Positions 1 through 9,602 are shown, numbered from the stretch's first letter. The stretch: 64,000 nucleotides of DNA from Alcanivorax sediminis (GCF_009601165.1 NZ_WIRE01000001.1:1-64000); one strand, 5' to 3'. The notes: generated by a model from the sequence alone, not told the origin. Program-made: numbers and translations.

Positions 1-19
1 CACACGTTTGCTTGCCTGA

Positions 20-31
20 TTGTTAAAGAGC
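20..31 (-). promoter_or_regulatory. rRNA operon boxA antitermination element
   Basis: Read on the minus strand this is GCTCTTTAACAA, matching the boxA element in the 16S rRNA leader of gammaproteobacteria (E. coli TGCTCTTTAACAA). A small hairpin of the boxB kind (CGCG-AAG-CGCG) lies just upstream in the leader, near position 55. The 16S gene itself must lie beyond the left edge. P. aeruginosa also has an rRNA operon beside tyrS, which supports the call. Confidence 0.85.
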
Positions 32-80
32 GTCTCGTCCGGTGCCGCGCTTCGCGTTGTTGCCCCGTCGAGGAGTGCGC

Positions 81-108
81 ATTCTAGAGATTTACGGAGA
101 ACCGTCAA
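81..108 (-). promoter_or_regulatory. rRNA operon P1-type promoter
   Basis: On the minus strand a -35 box TTGACG (103-108) and a -10 box TAGAAT (81-86) are separated by 16 bases. An A/T-rich tract resembling an UP element lies upstream (about 110-135), and a GC-rich discriminator follows the -10. A 16-base spacer with a GC-rich discriminator is typical of stringently controlled rRNA promoters. It fires toward the left edge, through boxA at 20-31. Confidence 0.85.
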
Positions 109-161
109 CTCCTTTTTCGCACTTTTCTCAAAAAACCTGCTGACCGTTCACTTTCTGCCCA

Positions 162-184
162 AAAAGGCCCGTTCCGGGCCTTTT
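162..184 (-). terminator. tyrS terminator
   Basis: Ten-base perfect stem AAAAGGCCCG / CGGGCCTTTT with a 3-base loop, starting five bases after the tyrS stop codon and followed by T residues on the minus strand. Confidence 0.9.
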
Positions 185-188
185 CTGG

Positions 189-1388
189 TTACTTGATGAT
201 CACCCTGGCGATCTTTTTCTTGCCCGCCTGAATCACGTGGCTGTCACCGGCCTGAAAACTGCGCTCCTCATTGAGCTGCTCACCGTCCAGATACACCGCG
301 CCTCGAGCAAAGACATCCTTGGCAGCCTTGCCATTCTGTGCCAGCCCGGCTTCACGAAGCAGTGGCACAATATGAATATCGGGCTGATCACCCAGCTCCA
401 CCACCACTTCAGGGACATTGTCCGGGATTTGACCAAGGGCAATCTGGTTGCCCGCAGACTTGGGAGCCGCCTCCGCAGCTTCAGCGCCATGGAACCGGGT
501 CACCATTTCCAGCGCAAAGGCTTTCTTGGCTTCCTGCGGAGAGCCAAGTGTGTCTGCCTCGGCCTTGATCGCTTCCAGCTCCTCATTGGAGCAGGCACTC
601 AGAAGCTCATAGTAGCGCCAGGTAAGGTCATCGGGAAGAGACAGCAACTTGCGATACATCTCACCCGGGGCATCGTTCACCCCCACATAGTTACCCAGTG
701 ACTTGGACATCTTCTGCACGCCATCCAGGCCCTCGAGAATTGGCATGGTCAGGCAGATTTGCGGTGCCTGACCATGAGACTTCTGCAGGGTACGCCCCAT
801 CAGCAGGTTGAACTTCTGATCTGTACCACCCAGCTCCACATCCGCCTCCAGCGCCACAGAGTCATAGCCCTGTACCAGAGGATAGAGAAATTCGTGAATG
901 GCAATGGGCTGATTACCCTTGTAACGCTTGTCAAAGTCATCACGCTCAAGCATCCGCGCCACGGTGTACTGGCCAGCCAGCTTGATCATGCCAGCAGCAC
1001 CAATCTCGTTCATCCAGGTAGAGTTGAACTCCACCCGGGTTTTGGCCGGATCGAGAATCTTGAACACCTGCTCCTTGTAGGTCTCGGCATTGCGCAGCAC
1101 ATCTTCACGGCTGAGGGGTGGGCGGGTAGCACTTTTACCGGTGGGGTCGCCGATCATCCCGGTGAAATCCCCAATCAGGAAGATGACCTCATGGCCCAGC
1201 TCCTGAAACTGACGCAACTTGTTGATCAGCACCGTATGCCCAAGGTGAAGGTCCGGTGCTGTAGGATCAAAGCCTGCCTTGACCCGCAAGGGACGCCCTG
1301 AAGCCAGCTTTTCCCGTAATTCCTCTTCCTGGATGATCTCATCCGCTCCCCGGGAAATGAGTGCCAGTTGTTCTTCCACCGTGGCCAT
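189..1388 (-). CDS. tyrS: tyrosyl-tRNA synthetase
   Basis: Class I aminoacyl-tRNA synthetase that charges tRNA(Tyr) in the cytoplasm. The 399-residue product has the HIGH-type signature HLGH at residues 48-51, the KMSKS loop at 226-230 and a C-terminal S4-like RNA-binding domain (about 330-399). An upstream reading frame would add 24 residues, but the ATG at 1388 has a good ribosome binding site (AGAGGT) and gives the usual family start (MATVEEQ). It lies between an rRNA promoter and a divergent M23 peptidase gene, as in P. aeruginosa. Length and motifs are standard. Confidence 0.97.
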   Translation of the reverse strand: MATVEEQLALISRGADEIIQEEELREKLASGRPLRVKAGFDPTAPDLHLGHTVLINKLRQFQELGHEVIFLIGDFTGMIGDPTGKSATRPPLSREDVLRNAETYKEQVFKILDPAKTRVEFNSTWMNEIGAAGMIKLAGQYTVARMLERDDFDKRYKGNQPIAIHEFLYPLVQGYDSVALEADVELGGTDQKFNLLMGRTLQKSHGQAPQICLTMPILEGLDGVQKMSKSLGNYVGVNDAPGEMYRKLLSLPDDLTWRYYELLSACSNEELEAIKAEADTLGSPQEAKKAFALEMVTRFHGAEAAEAAPKSAGNQIALGQIPDNVPEVVVELGDQPDIHIVPLLREAGLAQNGKAAKDVFARGAVYLDGEQLNEERSFQAGDSHVIQAGKKKIARVIIK

Positions 1389-1560
1389 GCCTACCTCTGC
1401 TGATCTGCGGCTATCTTGGGCGGGACCAGGCGGCCCCATGAAAGCGCGCCATTGTAGCACTTGAATGCAGCCAGAGAAGGCAGGTATCTTTGCAGCTCTG
1501 TTTTTCGTTGTGTCTTTGTATCACGGCACGCTTTTCACCCAACCAGATCCCGCGATTTTC

Positions 1561-2883
1561 ATGAAACAATTCTTTTCTGCTGTCGGCAGACTGGTGCGCC
1601 AGTTTCCCCGCACCCATTTACTGCTGGCCATGGTGCTTCTCGGTGGCGTCATCATTATCGCCCTTCAACCCGAGAGATCCAGGGCGCCCGAGCAAGCCGC
1701 CAAGACGATTGAACTGCCCGCCCGCACCTCGCCCACTCCCAGCCCAGCCAAGCAGCCCGCACCACCCCAAGGCCCTCAGTGGCAAACCCTCACCGTCAAA
1801 CCCGGAGACAGTCTTTCAGCCCTGCTGCATCCAGTGGGAGTAGGTGCCGGCCAGGTGTACGCCCTGCTGAAGAGTGATGACAAGCTGGATCGCCTGACCA
1901 AGCTCAGGCCCGGCGAGCAACTCGAGGTACTGGTTACAGACGATGGTGCCCTGCGTGGCGTGCGCTACAACCCCAGCAAGGTGGAAACCCTGACCGCCAA
2001 ACTGACCGGAGCAGGCTGGACCGTTCGACTCAGCCAGCGTGAGTACCAGAAGCAAACTCGCTTTGCCCAGGCCGAAATCACCGACTCACTCTTCCTGGCC
2101 GGTGCAGCAGCAGGCATCAGTGACCGTCTCACCATGCAACTGGCCGAGCTGTTTGCCTGGGATATCGACTTTGTGCTGGACATCCGCAAGGGCGACCGCT
2201 TCCGGATACTCTATGAAGAGCTCTACCTGGACGGTGAAAAGGTGGGCGAAGGCGACATCCTGATGGCGGAATTCTGGAACCAGGACCGCCACCTGTCTGC
2301 GTTCCGCTATGAAACCCTGTCTGGTGACGTGGAATACCTGGATATCAAGGGCGATTCCATGCGCAAGGCATTCATTCGCACCCCGGTGGCCTTTGCCCGC
2401 ATTAGTTCCCGTTTTAATCTGGGACGCAGACACCCCGTCCTGAATACCATCCGCGCCCACAAGGGCACTGACTATGCCGCCCCCAGAGGCACCCCGATTC
2501 GCGCAGCGGGAGACGGCAAGGTGATCTTTGCCGGGGTGAAGGGCGGCTACGGCAATGTTGTGATCATCAAGCATGGCCAGATCTACACCACCCTGTATGC
2601 ACATATGCGCAATTTCGCAAAGGGAATCAGGGTCGGAAAACGTGTAAAGCAATCACAAACTATCGGCTATGTGGGCACATCCGGATTATCCACCGGGCCA
2701 CATCTGCACTATGAATTCCGCATCAATGGCGTGCATCGCAACCCACAGACCGTCCCTTTGCCCAAGGCGCGCGGCATCAATGACAACGAGCGATCCGAAT
2801 TCCTGATCGCCGCCAACCGGCTCAAGGCACAGATGACCCTGTTTGCTGAAGCCGCCACACTGGCCAGCAGCGATGCCTTCTGA
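1561..2883 (+). CDS. M23 family murein DD-endopeptidase, MepM-like
   Basis: Probable peptidoglycan endopeptidase acting in the periplasm while anchored to the inner membrane. A single hydrophobic segment lies at about residues 19-36. It is followed by a Pro/Ala-rich stretch, a LysM/OapA-like region and a C-terminal M23 (lysostaphin-type) domain with the zinc motifs HKGTD and GPHLHYEF. The ATG at 1561 gives a 440-residue protein with a normal N-terminal anchor. An in-frame ATG at 1465 would add 32 residues and cannot be excluded. The gene overlaps anmK by 11 bases, so the two are probably co-translated in cell-wall turnover. Confidence 0.9.
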   Translation: MKQFFSAVGRLVRQFPRTHLLLAMVLLGGVIIIALQPERSRAPEQAAKTIELPARTSPTPSPAKQPAPPQGPQWQTLTVKPGDSLSALLHPVGVGAGQVYALLKSDDKLDRLTKLRPGEQLEVLVTDDGALRGVRYNPSKVETLTAKLTGAGWTVRLSQREYQKQTRFAQAEITDSLFLAGAAAGISDRLTMQLAELFAWDIDFVLDIRKGDRFRILYEELYLDGEKVGEGDILMAEFWNQDRHLSAFRYETLSGDVEYLDIKGDSMRKAFIRTPVAFARISSRFNLGRRHPVLNTIRAHKGTDYAAPRGTPIRAAGDGKVIFAGVKGGYGNVVIIKHGQIYTTLYAHMRNFAKGIRVGKRVKQSQTIGYVGTSGLSTGPHLHYEFRINGVHRNPQTVPLPKARGINDNERSEFLIAANRLKAQMTLFAEAATLASSDAF

Positions 2884-3961
2884 TCTCTATATCGGACTGA
2901 TGACCGGCACCAGCGTCGACGGTATCGACGCGGTGCTGGTCGACGTTGGCAGCGATCATTTTTCCCTGGTTGCCACTCATAGCCACGCTCTCCCCGAAGC
3001 ACTTTCCAAAGACATCCTGACCCTTTGCCAACCCGGCGAGAGTGAACTGGATGCAGCCGGCAAAGTCAGCCGACAACTCGGACGCATTTATGCGGAAGCC
3101 TGTGGCGAACTGCTGGCAAAAACCAACACCGAAGCGCACCTGGTCACGGCCATCGGCTGCCACGGCCAGACTGTGCGCCACCGCCCCGGCCCGGACGGGT
3201 TCAGTGTGCAGCTGGGCTGCCCGGATACCCTGGCTTGTGCCACCGGGATCCCGGTGGTCAGCAACTTTCGCAACAAGGACATGGTGCTGGGCGGCCAGGG
3301 CGCGCCGCTGGTGCCACCCTTCCACCTGCGTTTATTTGGGGCGGCAGGCGAACGGCGAGCCGTCGTCAACATCGGCGGCATGGCCAATGCCTCCCTGCTG
3401 GACGGGGACACGCTGGTTGGCGGGTTTGATACCGGCCCGGGCAATGTGCTGATGGATCTCTGGACCCAACTGCATCGTGGCGACAACTACGATGCCAATG
3501 GCGCCTGGGCTGCCAGCGGCAAGATCAACAAGCCATTACTCAAGCGCCTGCTTCGCGACCCCTATTTCCAGCAGCCCCCCCCAAAAAGCACCGGCCGGGA
3601 ACGTTTCAACCGACAGTGGCTCACCCAGCACCTCAAGGAAGATCTGCCGGCGGAAAACCTGCAGGCTACCCTGGCAGAACTGACGGCTCGGAGCATCGCC
3701 GACAGCTTGACCGGGTTCCAGCCACAGCGGATTCTGGTGTGCGGCGGTGGCGCTCATAACACCTACCTTCTCGGGCGATTGCAGGACTGTTGCGACGTCC
3801 CTGTGGAAAGTACGGAGCTGGCCGGGTTACACCCGGACTGGGTGGAGGCCGCCGCCTTTGCCTGGCTGGCCTGGGCGCGTTGGGAGGAAAAACCCGGGAA
3901 TGCCCCCGTGGTTACCGGGGCAGCAAGGGAAGCGATTCTGGGACAGGTCACACTGCCATAA
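2873..3961 (+). CDS. anmK: anhydro-N-acetylmuramic acid kinase
   Basis: Phosphorylates and opens 1,6-anhydro-MurNAc recovered from peptidoglycan, producing MurNAc-6-phosphate for recycling. The 362-residue product starts with the family signature GLMTGTSVDGID. It also has the glycine-rich nucleotide-binding segments GFDTGPGNVLMD and CGGGAHN expected of the ASKHA-fold AnmK family. The start at 2873 lies inside the end of the M23 peptidase gene. An earlier in-frame start at 2843 would only duplicate overlapping sequence. Length is normal for the family. Confidence 0.96.
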   Translation: MPSDLYIGLMTGTSVDGIDAVLVDVGSDHFSLVATHSHALPEALSKDILTLCQPGESELDAAGKVSRQLGRIYAEACGELLAKTNTEAHLVTAIGCHGQTVRHRPGPDGFSVQLGCPDTLACATGIPVVSNFRNKDMVLGGQGAPLVPPFHLRLFGAAGERRAVVNIGGMANASLLDGDTLVGGFDTGPGNVLMDLWTQLHRGDNYDANGAWAASGKINKPLLKRLLRDPYFQQPPPKSTGRERFNRQWLTQHLKEDLPAENLQATLAELTARSIADSLTGFQPQRILVCGGGAHNTYLLGRLQDCCDVPVESTELAGLHPDWVEAAAFAWLAWARWEEKPGNAPVVTGAAREAILGQVTLP

Positions 3962-3962
3962 G

Positions 3963-4138
3963 AGCAGCTGCGAGCTACGAGCTACGAGCCTTCAGGCGTG
4001 AACCAGGGATTGCGTCAACGGACAAACTCATGAGCCGCACCTCGGCGCTGCTTCAGCATCGCGCGGATGCGACGCATCGCAACGAATCTTTCTCCGGCTT
4101 TTCCTGCGCCTCGTAGCTCCCAGCTCGTGGCCAGCTCC
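3963..4138. repeat. heptad-word palindromic element 1
   Basis: Fills the whole space between the convergent stop codons of anmK and the PAP2 gene. The left arm (3966-3990) reiterates GAGCTAC with a 7-base period. The right arm (4110-4138) carries the complementary words (AGCTCCC, AGCTCGT). A GC-rich core of about 120 bases lies between. Same architecture as the elements near 12.4, 23.1, 24.1, 32.2, 33.1, 54.1 and 60.3 kb. Confidence 0.75.
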
Positions 4139-4672
4139 TCAAACCAGCCAGAGGCCAATCATGGCGCAGCTAAAACCCAAGGTCGCGCCCGCAAGAATGT
4201 CTGACGGGTAGTGAACCCCGAGCAGCACTCTGGACAAGCCCACCATCACTGCCAGCCCGAGGGCCAACGCCATTACCGGCGGATAGAAGACAGACAACAG
4301 GGAAGCCATGACGAACGCCGCGGCGGTATGCCCCGAGGGGAAACTGAAGCGGTCGGCAGGCTGAATGAACGCGGACAGGCTTTCCAGCGCGTCCGCTGGC
4401 CGCGGTCGCTGAATCAGGTGCTTAAGCCCCACGAACAGTGGCACTTCAAGGGCGTACGCAGCCATGGCTGTGAGCGCAAACAAGCTGCCGCCCTCCTTGT
4501 CGAACCACCAGATCAACAGCGTTAACGCCACATAGAAGGGGCCGTCGCCAAGCCGGGACACCTGTCGTGCCAAACGCGCACGGCGCGCGGCCTGCGGCTG
4601 CTGAAGCAGCCAGCACATGGCCCGGGTATCCGCGGCGGTCATTTTCTGAAATGTCGGTTTTGTCGTCATCAT
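4139..4672 (-). CDS. PAP2-family membrane phosphatase
   Basis: Integral membrane phosphatase of the PAP2 superfamily, which includes undecaprenyl-diphosphate and phosphatidate phosphatases. All three active-site motifs are present: KHLIQRPRP (KX6RP), PSGH, and SRVLLGVHYPSD (SRX5HX3D). Several hydrophobic segments surround them. The ATG at 4672 has an AGGGTG sequence about ten bases upstream; a GTG at 4687 is an alternative. The substrate cannot be told from sequence. Its position beside peptidoglycan genes makes lipid-carrier recycling plausible, by inference only. Confidence 0.88.
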   Translation of the reverse strand: MMTTKPTFQKMTAADTRAMCWLLQQPQAARRARLARQVSRLGDGPFYVALTLLIWWFDKEGGSLFALTAMAAYALEVPLFVGLKHLIQRPRPADALESLSAFIQPADRFSFPSGHTAAAFVMASLLSVFYPPVMALALGLAVMVGLSRVLLGVHYPSDILAGATLGFSCAMIGLWLV

Positions 4673-4785
4673 GGGTCTAGTGTCCACCCTGAAAACGACG
4701 AAATGTTGATCAATTGATTAAGGTTTTATGACAAAAGGAGGCAATGCACGCACAACGCTATACGACGCCCTGCGGGCGCACGCCA

Positions 4786-4817
4786 AAAACAAGAAAGCGC
4801 CATAGGCGCCTTCTTGG
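4786..4817 (-). terminator. erpA terminator
   Basis: Hairpin AAGAAGGCGCC / GGCGCTTTCTT with a 3-base loop, followed on the minus strand by GTTTTT, 26 bases after the erpA stop. Confidence 0.8.
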
Positions 4818-4842
4818 CTCGCGCGTGGTGCGTGTTGCGTTA

Positions 4843-5181
4843 TCAGACCGAGAAGGAGGAACCACAGCCGCAGGTGGTGGCGGCATTGGGGTTGCTGACC
4901 ACGAAGCGCGAGCCCATCAGACCCTGCTCATAATCCACTTGTGAGCCGTCCAGGTACTGAATGCTCATGGCGTCCACCAGCAAGGTGACCCCGTCCTTTT
5001 CAACGATGGTGTCATCGTCGTTGACGGCTTCGTCAAAGGTAAAGCCGTAGGAAAAACCGGCACAGCCGCCCCCGGTGATATACACCCGTAGTTTGAGTTC
5101 GGGATTACCTTCGTCATCACGCAGCTCCTTGACCTTGGCTGCGGCGGCGTCAGTGAATGATATCGGGGCTTGCTCGGTCAT
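4843..5181 (-). CDS. erpA: iron-sulfur cluster insertion protein ErpA
   Basis: A-type carrier that delivers [Fe-S] clusters to target apoproteins. The 112-residue product has the three conserved cysteines of the HesB/IscA family: one in GGGCAGF and two in the C-terminal CGCGSSF. It lies next to a bactofilin gene and near argC, as ErpA does in P. aeruginosa, which favours ErpA over IscA or SufA. There are no isc or suf genes nearby. A hairpin terminator follows. Confidence 0.93.
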   Translation of the reverse strand: MTEQAPISFTDAAAAKVKELRDDEGNPELKLRVYITGGGCAGFSYGFTFDEAVNDDDTIVEKDGVTLLVDAMSIQYLDGSQVDYEQGLMGSRFVVSNPNAATTCGCGSSFSV

Positions 5182-5205
5182 AGGCTCGCTAAGGCTGTAA
5201 AGACA

Positions 5206-5238
5206 GAAAACCCGCGGCCCTGTTCGGGCAGCGGGTTA
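5206..5238 (-). terminator. bactofilin gene terminator
   Basis: On the minus strand the stem AACCCGC-GCCC / GGGC-GCGGGTT (one internal mismatch) is followed by TTCT, 28 bases downstream of the bactofilin stop. Confidence 0.8.
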
Positions 5239-5266
5239 TCTATGTTCCAGTACCCGACTAAAACAG

Positions 5267-5731
5267 TCAAGAATTATCCGCGGCCACCTGCTTGCCAGCA
5301 TCCGCCTTTTCGCCTTTCTTTTCCGGGGCCGGCAAGTTGCGACGCTCGTCATCAAGACGTACCAGCTTGCCATTAACCCGAGCCCCCATGACCATCTCGA
5401 TCATCAGGTAATAAACATTACCTTCCACGGAGGCCTTCTCCGCCAGCTCCAGGTTTTCGGTGGCGTGCACATCGCCTTCAACCCGACCATTGATAACCAC
5501 CTGGGGAACCTGAATCTCGCCTTTGACCGTGCCGGTCTCACCGATAATCAGCCGCCCGCCTTCCTTGCCCACACTGATATTGCCTTCCACGGTGCCCTGG
5601 ACATGCAGGCCGCCGGTGAACTCAAGATCCCCTTTAACGGTTGCACTGGGGGCGATCAGGGTATGGTTCCGGTAATCCTGTTGCGCAGCTCCACCACTGT
5701 TAGCTGCATTTTTCTTGTCTCGGCCTAGCAC
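5267..5731 (-). CDS. bactofilin (polymer-forming cytoskeletal protein)
   Basis: A 154-residue bactofilin. The central region (about residues 25-115) is a run of short beta-strand repeats with regularly spaced glycine and valine (VKGDLEF, VQGTVEGNI, VNGRVEGDV, VEGNVYY), as expected of the right-handed beta-helix that polymerises without nucleotide. Short charged tails flank it. Bactofilins commonly organise cell-wall enzymes. Here an M23 endopeptidase and anmK lie within 4 kb, so a morphogenetic role is a reasonable inference. It sits in a compact minus-strand group with the next gene, 9 bases away. Confidence 0.93.
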   Translation of the reverse strand: MLGRDKKNAANSGGAAQQDYRNHTLIAPSATVKGDLEFTGGLHVQGTVEGNISVGKEGGRLIIGETGTVKGEIQVPQVVINGRVEGDVHATENLELAEKASVEGNVYYLMIEMVMGARVNGKLVRLDDERRNLPAPEKKGEKADAGKQVAADNS

Positions 5732-5740
5732 GCGTCTCTC

Positions 5741-6469
5741 CTACTGCCACTTAAAAGTTTTCTGTGTTTTATAACTGTTTCTGCCGTCGCTCTCAGCATC
5801 CACATCCAGCGCGGTAATCTCTACCCCTTCCGGCAGTTGAAAGCGCCCATTCAGCTCTTGAAAATAGCGAAATCGGAAGCGTGTCTCACTTCCATCATCC
5901 AACCAGTCATCTCCGGTCAGCTTGATCGCGGCGCCATCGCGACTCCCGCGCAGCACAAGATCAATGTCACCAGACAGATAATTACGGTTATCGCCGGACT
6001 GCACCAGCACCACTTTGTAACTGTACTGGCCTTCCTTCTCCGTGGGCTGAAGGGTCAATTTCTCGATTTGCATGCCGCGCTCGGTGCCACCGGGCGCCAT
6101 CACGTTCTTGTAGAAGGCCACCGCCTCCTCAAGCTCGGCAGCCTGATCACGCAGCCCCTTGATCTCCTGACGCAGGTTTTCCCGGGCCTGCTGGGTCACT
6201 TCAGTATCCGTGCGGTACAGCGCCAACTCGTTACGAGCCGCCTCCAGCTCCCGGGAGGCACTCTTGAGTTCGGCTCGCAGGCGACGGTTGGTCTCCGAGG
6301 TATCCAGCGCACCGCTGTTACCTGTCCACAATCCGCCAAAGAACAACAGCAGCGCCGCCACGATGGCGCTGACAACCAGAATACGGCGGCGCTTCTTCTG
6401 CTGGGACGGGCTCACCGGCACCAGCATCACATCATCAATACCCGCGCGGCTTTTCGGTTTCTTCGCCAT
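5741..6469 (-). CDS. single-pass membrane coiled-coil protein of unknown function
   Basis: The 242-residue product has a basic cytoplasmic N-terminus, one transmembrane helix (about residues 29-47) and a predicted coiled coil rich in Leu, Arg and Glu (about 58-125). A compact domain outside the membrane follows and is probably beta-rich. I do not recognise an enzymatic motif. The gene lies between argC (2 bases away) and the bactofilin gene (9 bases away), and P. aeruginosa has an uncharacterised gene in the same place. A role with the bactofilin in envelope organisation is only a positional guess. Confidence 0.85.
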   Translation of the reverse strand: MAKKPKSRAGIDDVMLVPVSPSQQKKRRRILVVSAIVAALLLFFGGLWTGNSGALDTSETNRRLRAELKSASRELEAARNELALYRTDTEVTQQARENLRQEIKGLRDQAAELEEAVAFYKNVMAPGGTERGMQIEKLTLQPTEKEGQYSYKVVLVQSGDNRNYLSGDIDLVLRGSRDGAAIKLTGDDWLDDGSETRFRFRYFQELNGRFQLPEGVEITALDVDAESDGRNSYKTQKTFKWQ

Positions 6470-6471
6470 GA

Positions 6472-7527
6472 TCAGGGTGCCAGCGGGACAACAGACAGCC
6501 CCGCATCCTCATTCAGTCCGAACATGATATTCATGGCCTGCACCGCCTGACCTGAGGCACCTTTGACCAGGTTATCGATCACCGAAAGCACCACGATGAC
6601 ATTCTCGCCACGGGGCTGGTGCAGGGCGATGCGGCAGGTATTCGCACCTTTCACGAAACGCGTTTCCGGGTGACTGCCAAGCGGCATCACATCGACAAAA
6701 GGCTCGTTGGCATAACGGGCCTCATAGGCGGCCTGCACTTCTTCCAGAGAAGGGGCCCCTTCCACCAGCTGACCATAAAGGGTGGAGTGAATACCGCGAA
6801 TCATGGGGATCAGGTGCGGCACAAAGGTTGCCTTGACGGGACCGCCAGCGATATCCGCCAGACCCTGCTCGATTTCCGGCAGATGACGGTGCCCACTGGC
6901 GCCGTACGCCTTGTAGCTTTCGCCGGCCTCCGCCAGCAACATGGCCACCTTGGCCCCTTTTCCGGCTCCGCTGGCACCGCTGGCCGAGTTGGCAATCAGC
7001 TGGTCCGGCTTGATCCAGCCGTTTTCCAGCAACGGCAGATAACCCAACTGGATAGACGTGGGGTAGCAACCGGCACAAGCCACCAGCCGCGCATCACGCA
7101 TTTTTTCCCGATTCACTTCCGGCAGGCCGTACACCGCTTCCGCCAGCAGCTCCGGGCAGGCATGGGGCTCACCGTACCATTCGCTCCACAGCTCATGATC
7201 ACGCAACCGGAAATCGGCAGACAGGTCCACCACGCGCACACCCGCCTCCATCAGTTCAGGCATCATGCGCATGGCCACGTTGTGCGGGGTCGCAAAGAAC
7301 ACCACATCGCATTGGGCAAGACGCGCCACATCCGGTTCAGAGAACACCAGATCCGTGCGACCACGCAACGAGGGGAACATGTCAGCCACCGCCGTGCCGG
7401 CATCGCCACGGGAGGTGATCACCTCCAGCTCAGCCTGGGGATGGTTGACCAGCAGGCGCAGCAGCTCGACCCCGGTATAACCGGTACCGCCAACCACCCC
7501 TACCTTGAGGACAGACCCCGTTGCCAT
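6472..7527 (-). CDS. argC: N-acetyl-gamma-glutamyl-phosphate reductase
   Basis: Third step of arginine biosynthesis: NADPH-dependent reduction of N-acetylglutamyl phosphate. The 351-residue product starts with a Rossmann motif (VVGGTGYTG, residues 11-19) and carries the catalytic cysteine in AGCYPT (Cys154). A GGAG sequence precedes the ATG at 7527. It is the first gene of the minus-strand run argC, coiled-coil protein, bactofilin, so these are probably co-transcribed. Confidence 0.97.
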   Translation of the reverse strand: MATGSVLKVGVVGGTGYTGVELLRLLVNHPQAELEVITSRGDAGTAVADMFPSLRGRTDLVFSEPDVARLAQCDVVFFATPHNVAMRMMPELMEAGVRVVDLSADFRLRDHELWSEWYGEPHACPELLAEAVYGLPEVNREKMRDARLVACAGCYPTSIQLGYLPLLENGWIKPDQLIANSASGASGAGKGAKVAMLLAEAGESYKAYGASGHRHLPEIEQGLADIAGGPVKATFVPHLIPMIRGIHSTLYGQLVEGAPSLEEVQAAYEARYANEPFVDVMPLGSHPETRFVKGANTCRIALHQPRGENVIVVLSVIDNLVKGASGQAVQAMNIMFGLNEDAGLSVVPLAP

Positions 7528-7627
7528 ATCGCTTACTCCAACCAGTTAACTTCTTCGCCGCACAGGCGGGCCACGCATGATAGGCGGCGCACCGTACTTG
7601 CAGCAACTAATGGGCATGCCAAATCAC

Positions 7628-9037
7628 CTAGCCCGGTAGCTTGCGCTCGCTTTCATCACTGCCCGTTTCTGTCGGCGCCTCATCCGCGCGGGGCTTTTCC
7701 AGCGCCATGCCCTGTCCATCAGCCATGCGCTCGGCAAGGGTATCGTACAGGGGGCGTGCCCATACCAGCTTGGCTACCGCCGCCGACAGGAACGCTCCCG
7801 CCATCAGAGGCAACAGAATATCGTGTCGGTTCCCGGTCAGCTCCATCACGATCACAAAAGACGTGATCGGACGCTGAATCACGGCCGCCAGGAAGGCCGC
7901 CATGGCCACCAGCGTCAGCCCCACCAGTGACACGTCCGGGAAAAAACCACCCACCAGATTGCCGAACCCTGCACCCGCTGCGAGGCTGGGTGAAAACAGC
8001 CCGCCGGGGATACCCGTAAAGTAGGACACCAGTGTGGCCGACATCTTGGCCAGCGCAAAACTCCAGTTTCCCGGGTGCTCCCCATCCAGCAGGGTGCTGG
8101 CTTGCTCGTAGCCACTCCCGTAGGTCGCGCCACCAGTGACCAGCCCGAGGAACACCAGCACCAGGGAGCACATCAATACGACCCGGTACGGGTGAGCCTT
8201 GGCGAAGGGCGACAGGAACTGGCTGCCACGAATCAACAAGCGACTGAACAGACCGCCAAAGAGGCCACAGACCAGCGCCGTTACCCCAATGGCAGCCCAG
8301 TCGCTGGTGATATCGAGGCTGCCTCCAGGGTGACCGAAGAAGCTGTAATGGCCCATGATCATCAACACCACCACCCCAGAAAGAATGATGGCCAGAATCA
8401 GGGTACCGCTGGTGCGCTGCTCGAACGAGCCAGACAGCTCTTCAATGGCAAATACAATCCCTGCCAACGGCGCATTGAAGGCCGCCGACACGCCAGCGGC
8501 GCCCCCGGCCACAATCAGTGAGTTATCCACGTATTTCTGGTTGAGCCTGCCGACCTGCCCCACCGAATACATGATGGCTGCCCCCATATGCACACTGGGC
8601 CCTTCACGGCCGATACTGGCGCCACACAGCAACCCGAGGCAGGTGAGCACAAACTTGCCCAGAATCACCCGCAAAGAAAGAAAGGTGGGCCGCAACCAGT
8701 GATAACGCTGCTTGAGCACCACCAATACCTGGGGAATACCACTGCCCTGAGACTCGGTGCCCAGCTGACGCATCAGCCACACAATCAACAGCATGCCTAG
8801 CGGAGTCACCAGAACAGGCAGATAAGGGGAGCGCTCATGGAGCTGCACAAAGGTGTGAGAGGCAAGCTCTGCCACCCAGGCAAACGCGACCACCACCAGC
8901 CCGACCAGAATGGCGCCAGTCCAGAACACCATGCGCAGTTTCCAGTCCTGCCAGGAGCCCAGCTGCCTGCGGCTGACACGCCGGGTGCGAAACAGGTAGT
9001 AACGCATCAATCGACGATGACGGGGCCGCTTGTTCAC
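7628..9037 (-). CDS. ClC-family chloride channel or H+/Cl- antiporter
   Basis: A 469-residue polytopic membrane protein with the ClC selectivity motifs in order: GSGIP (98-102), GREGP (143-147) and GIPGGLFSPS near residue 342. The gating glutamate is kept (Glu145 in GREGP). Bacterial members are usually proton/chloride exchangers, some linked to acid resistance; sequence alone does not settle channel or exchanger. No cytoplasmic CBS domains are visible, and the C-terminus is a short charged tail. It is transcribed away from hemJ. Confidence 0.92.
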   Translation of the reverse strand: MNKRPRHRRLMRYYLFRTRRVSRRQLGSWQDWKLRMVFWTGAILVGLVVVAFAWVAELASHTFVQLHERSPYLPVLVTPLGMLLIVWLMRQLGTESQGSGIPQVLVVLKQRYHWLRPTFLSLRVILGKFVLTCLGLLCGASIGREGPSVHMGAAIMYSVGQVGRLNQKYVDNSLIVAGGAAGVSAAFNAPLAGIVFAIEELSGSFEQRTSGTLILAIILSGVVVLMIMGHYSFFGHPGGSLDITSDWAAIGVTALVCGLFGGLFSRLLIRGSQFLSPFAKAHPYRVVLMCSLVLVFLGLVTGGATYGSGYEQASTLLDGEHPGNWSFALAKMSATLVSYFTGIPGGLFSPSLAAGAGFGNLVGGFFPDVSLVGLTLVAMAAFLAAVIQRPITSFVIVMELTGNRHDILLPLMAGAFLSAAVAKLVWARPLYDTLAERMADGQGMALEKPRADEAPTETGSDESERKLPG

Positions 9038-9156
9038 AGGAGTCCTTGAGAATTCGAAAACGGGAAACGGAAGGCGGTATAGTGTACGCCCACTGAACCG
9101 CCACTTCTATTCCACAACTACACCCATAACGACAGCCACAACCACAGGATCAGCCC

Positions 9157-9600
9157 ATGCAGTTCGCTCTCGACCACTTTCTCTGGATCAAGGCCATCCA
9201 CCTGATTGCCGTTATCTGCTGGTTTGCCGGCATCTTCTATCTGCCGCGCCTCTTCGTGTACCACGCCATGGCAGAAGACCAGATCAGCAAAGACCGCTTC
9301 AAGATCATGGAGCGCAAGCTGTATCGCGGCATCATGAACCCCAGCATGATCGTGACGGTGGTGCTGGGCCTGTGGATGTTCATGGCCAACATGGAAGCCT
9401 ACAAGGGCAGCGGCTGGATGCACGCCAAGCTGGCGCTGGTGTTCCTGCTGATCGGCTACCATCATGTCTGTCTGGCCTACATGAAAAAGTTCGCCAACGA
9501 TGCCAACACCAAAAGCGACAAGTTTTACAGGATCTTCAACGAGATTCCTGTATTCATGCTGGTGGCGATCGTTATCCTCGTCATCGTTCGTCCATTTTGA
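9157..9600 (+). CDS. hemJ: protoporphyrinogen oxidase HemJ
   Basis: A 147-residue membrane protein with four hydrophobic helices. It has the conserved histidine in the first helix (KAIHLIAVICWFAG, His15) and a lysine/histidine-containing third helix (HAKLALVFLLIGYHH), the pattern of the HemJ/UPF0093 family. HemJ oxidises protoporphyrinogen IX in the penultimate step of heme synthesis. It lies about 1.5 kb upstream of hemL, which makes tetrapyrrole synthesis a shared theme. An AGGATC sequence precedes the ATG. P. aeruginosa has its hemJ beside argC. Confidence 0.92.
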   Translation: MQFALDHFLWIKAIHLIAVICWFAGIFYLPRLFVYHAMAEDQISKDRFKIMERKLYRGIMNPSMIVTVVLGLWMFMANMEAYKGSGWMHAKLALVFLLIGYHHVCLAYMKKFANDANTKSDKFYRIFNEIPVFMLVAIVILVIVRPF

Positions 9601-9602
9601 TG

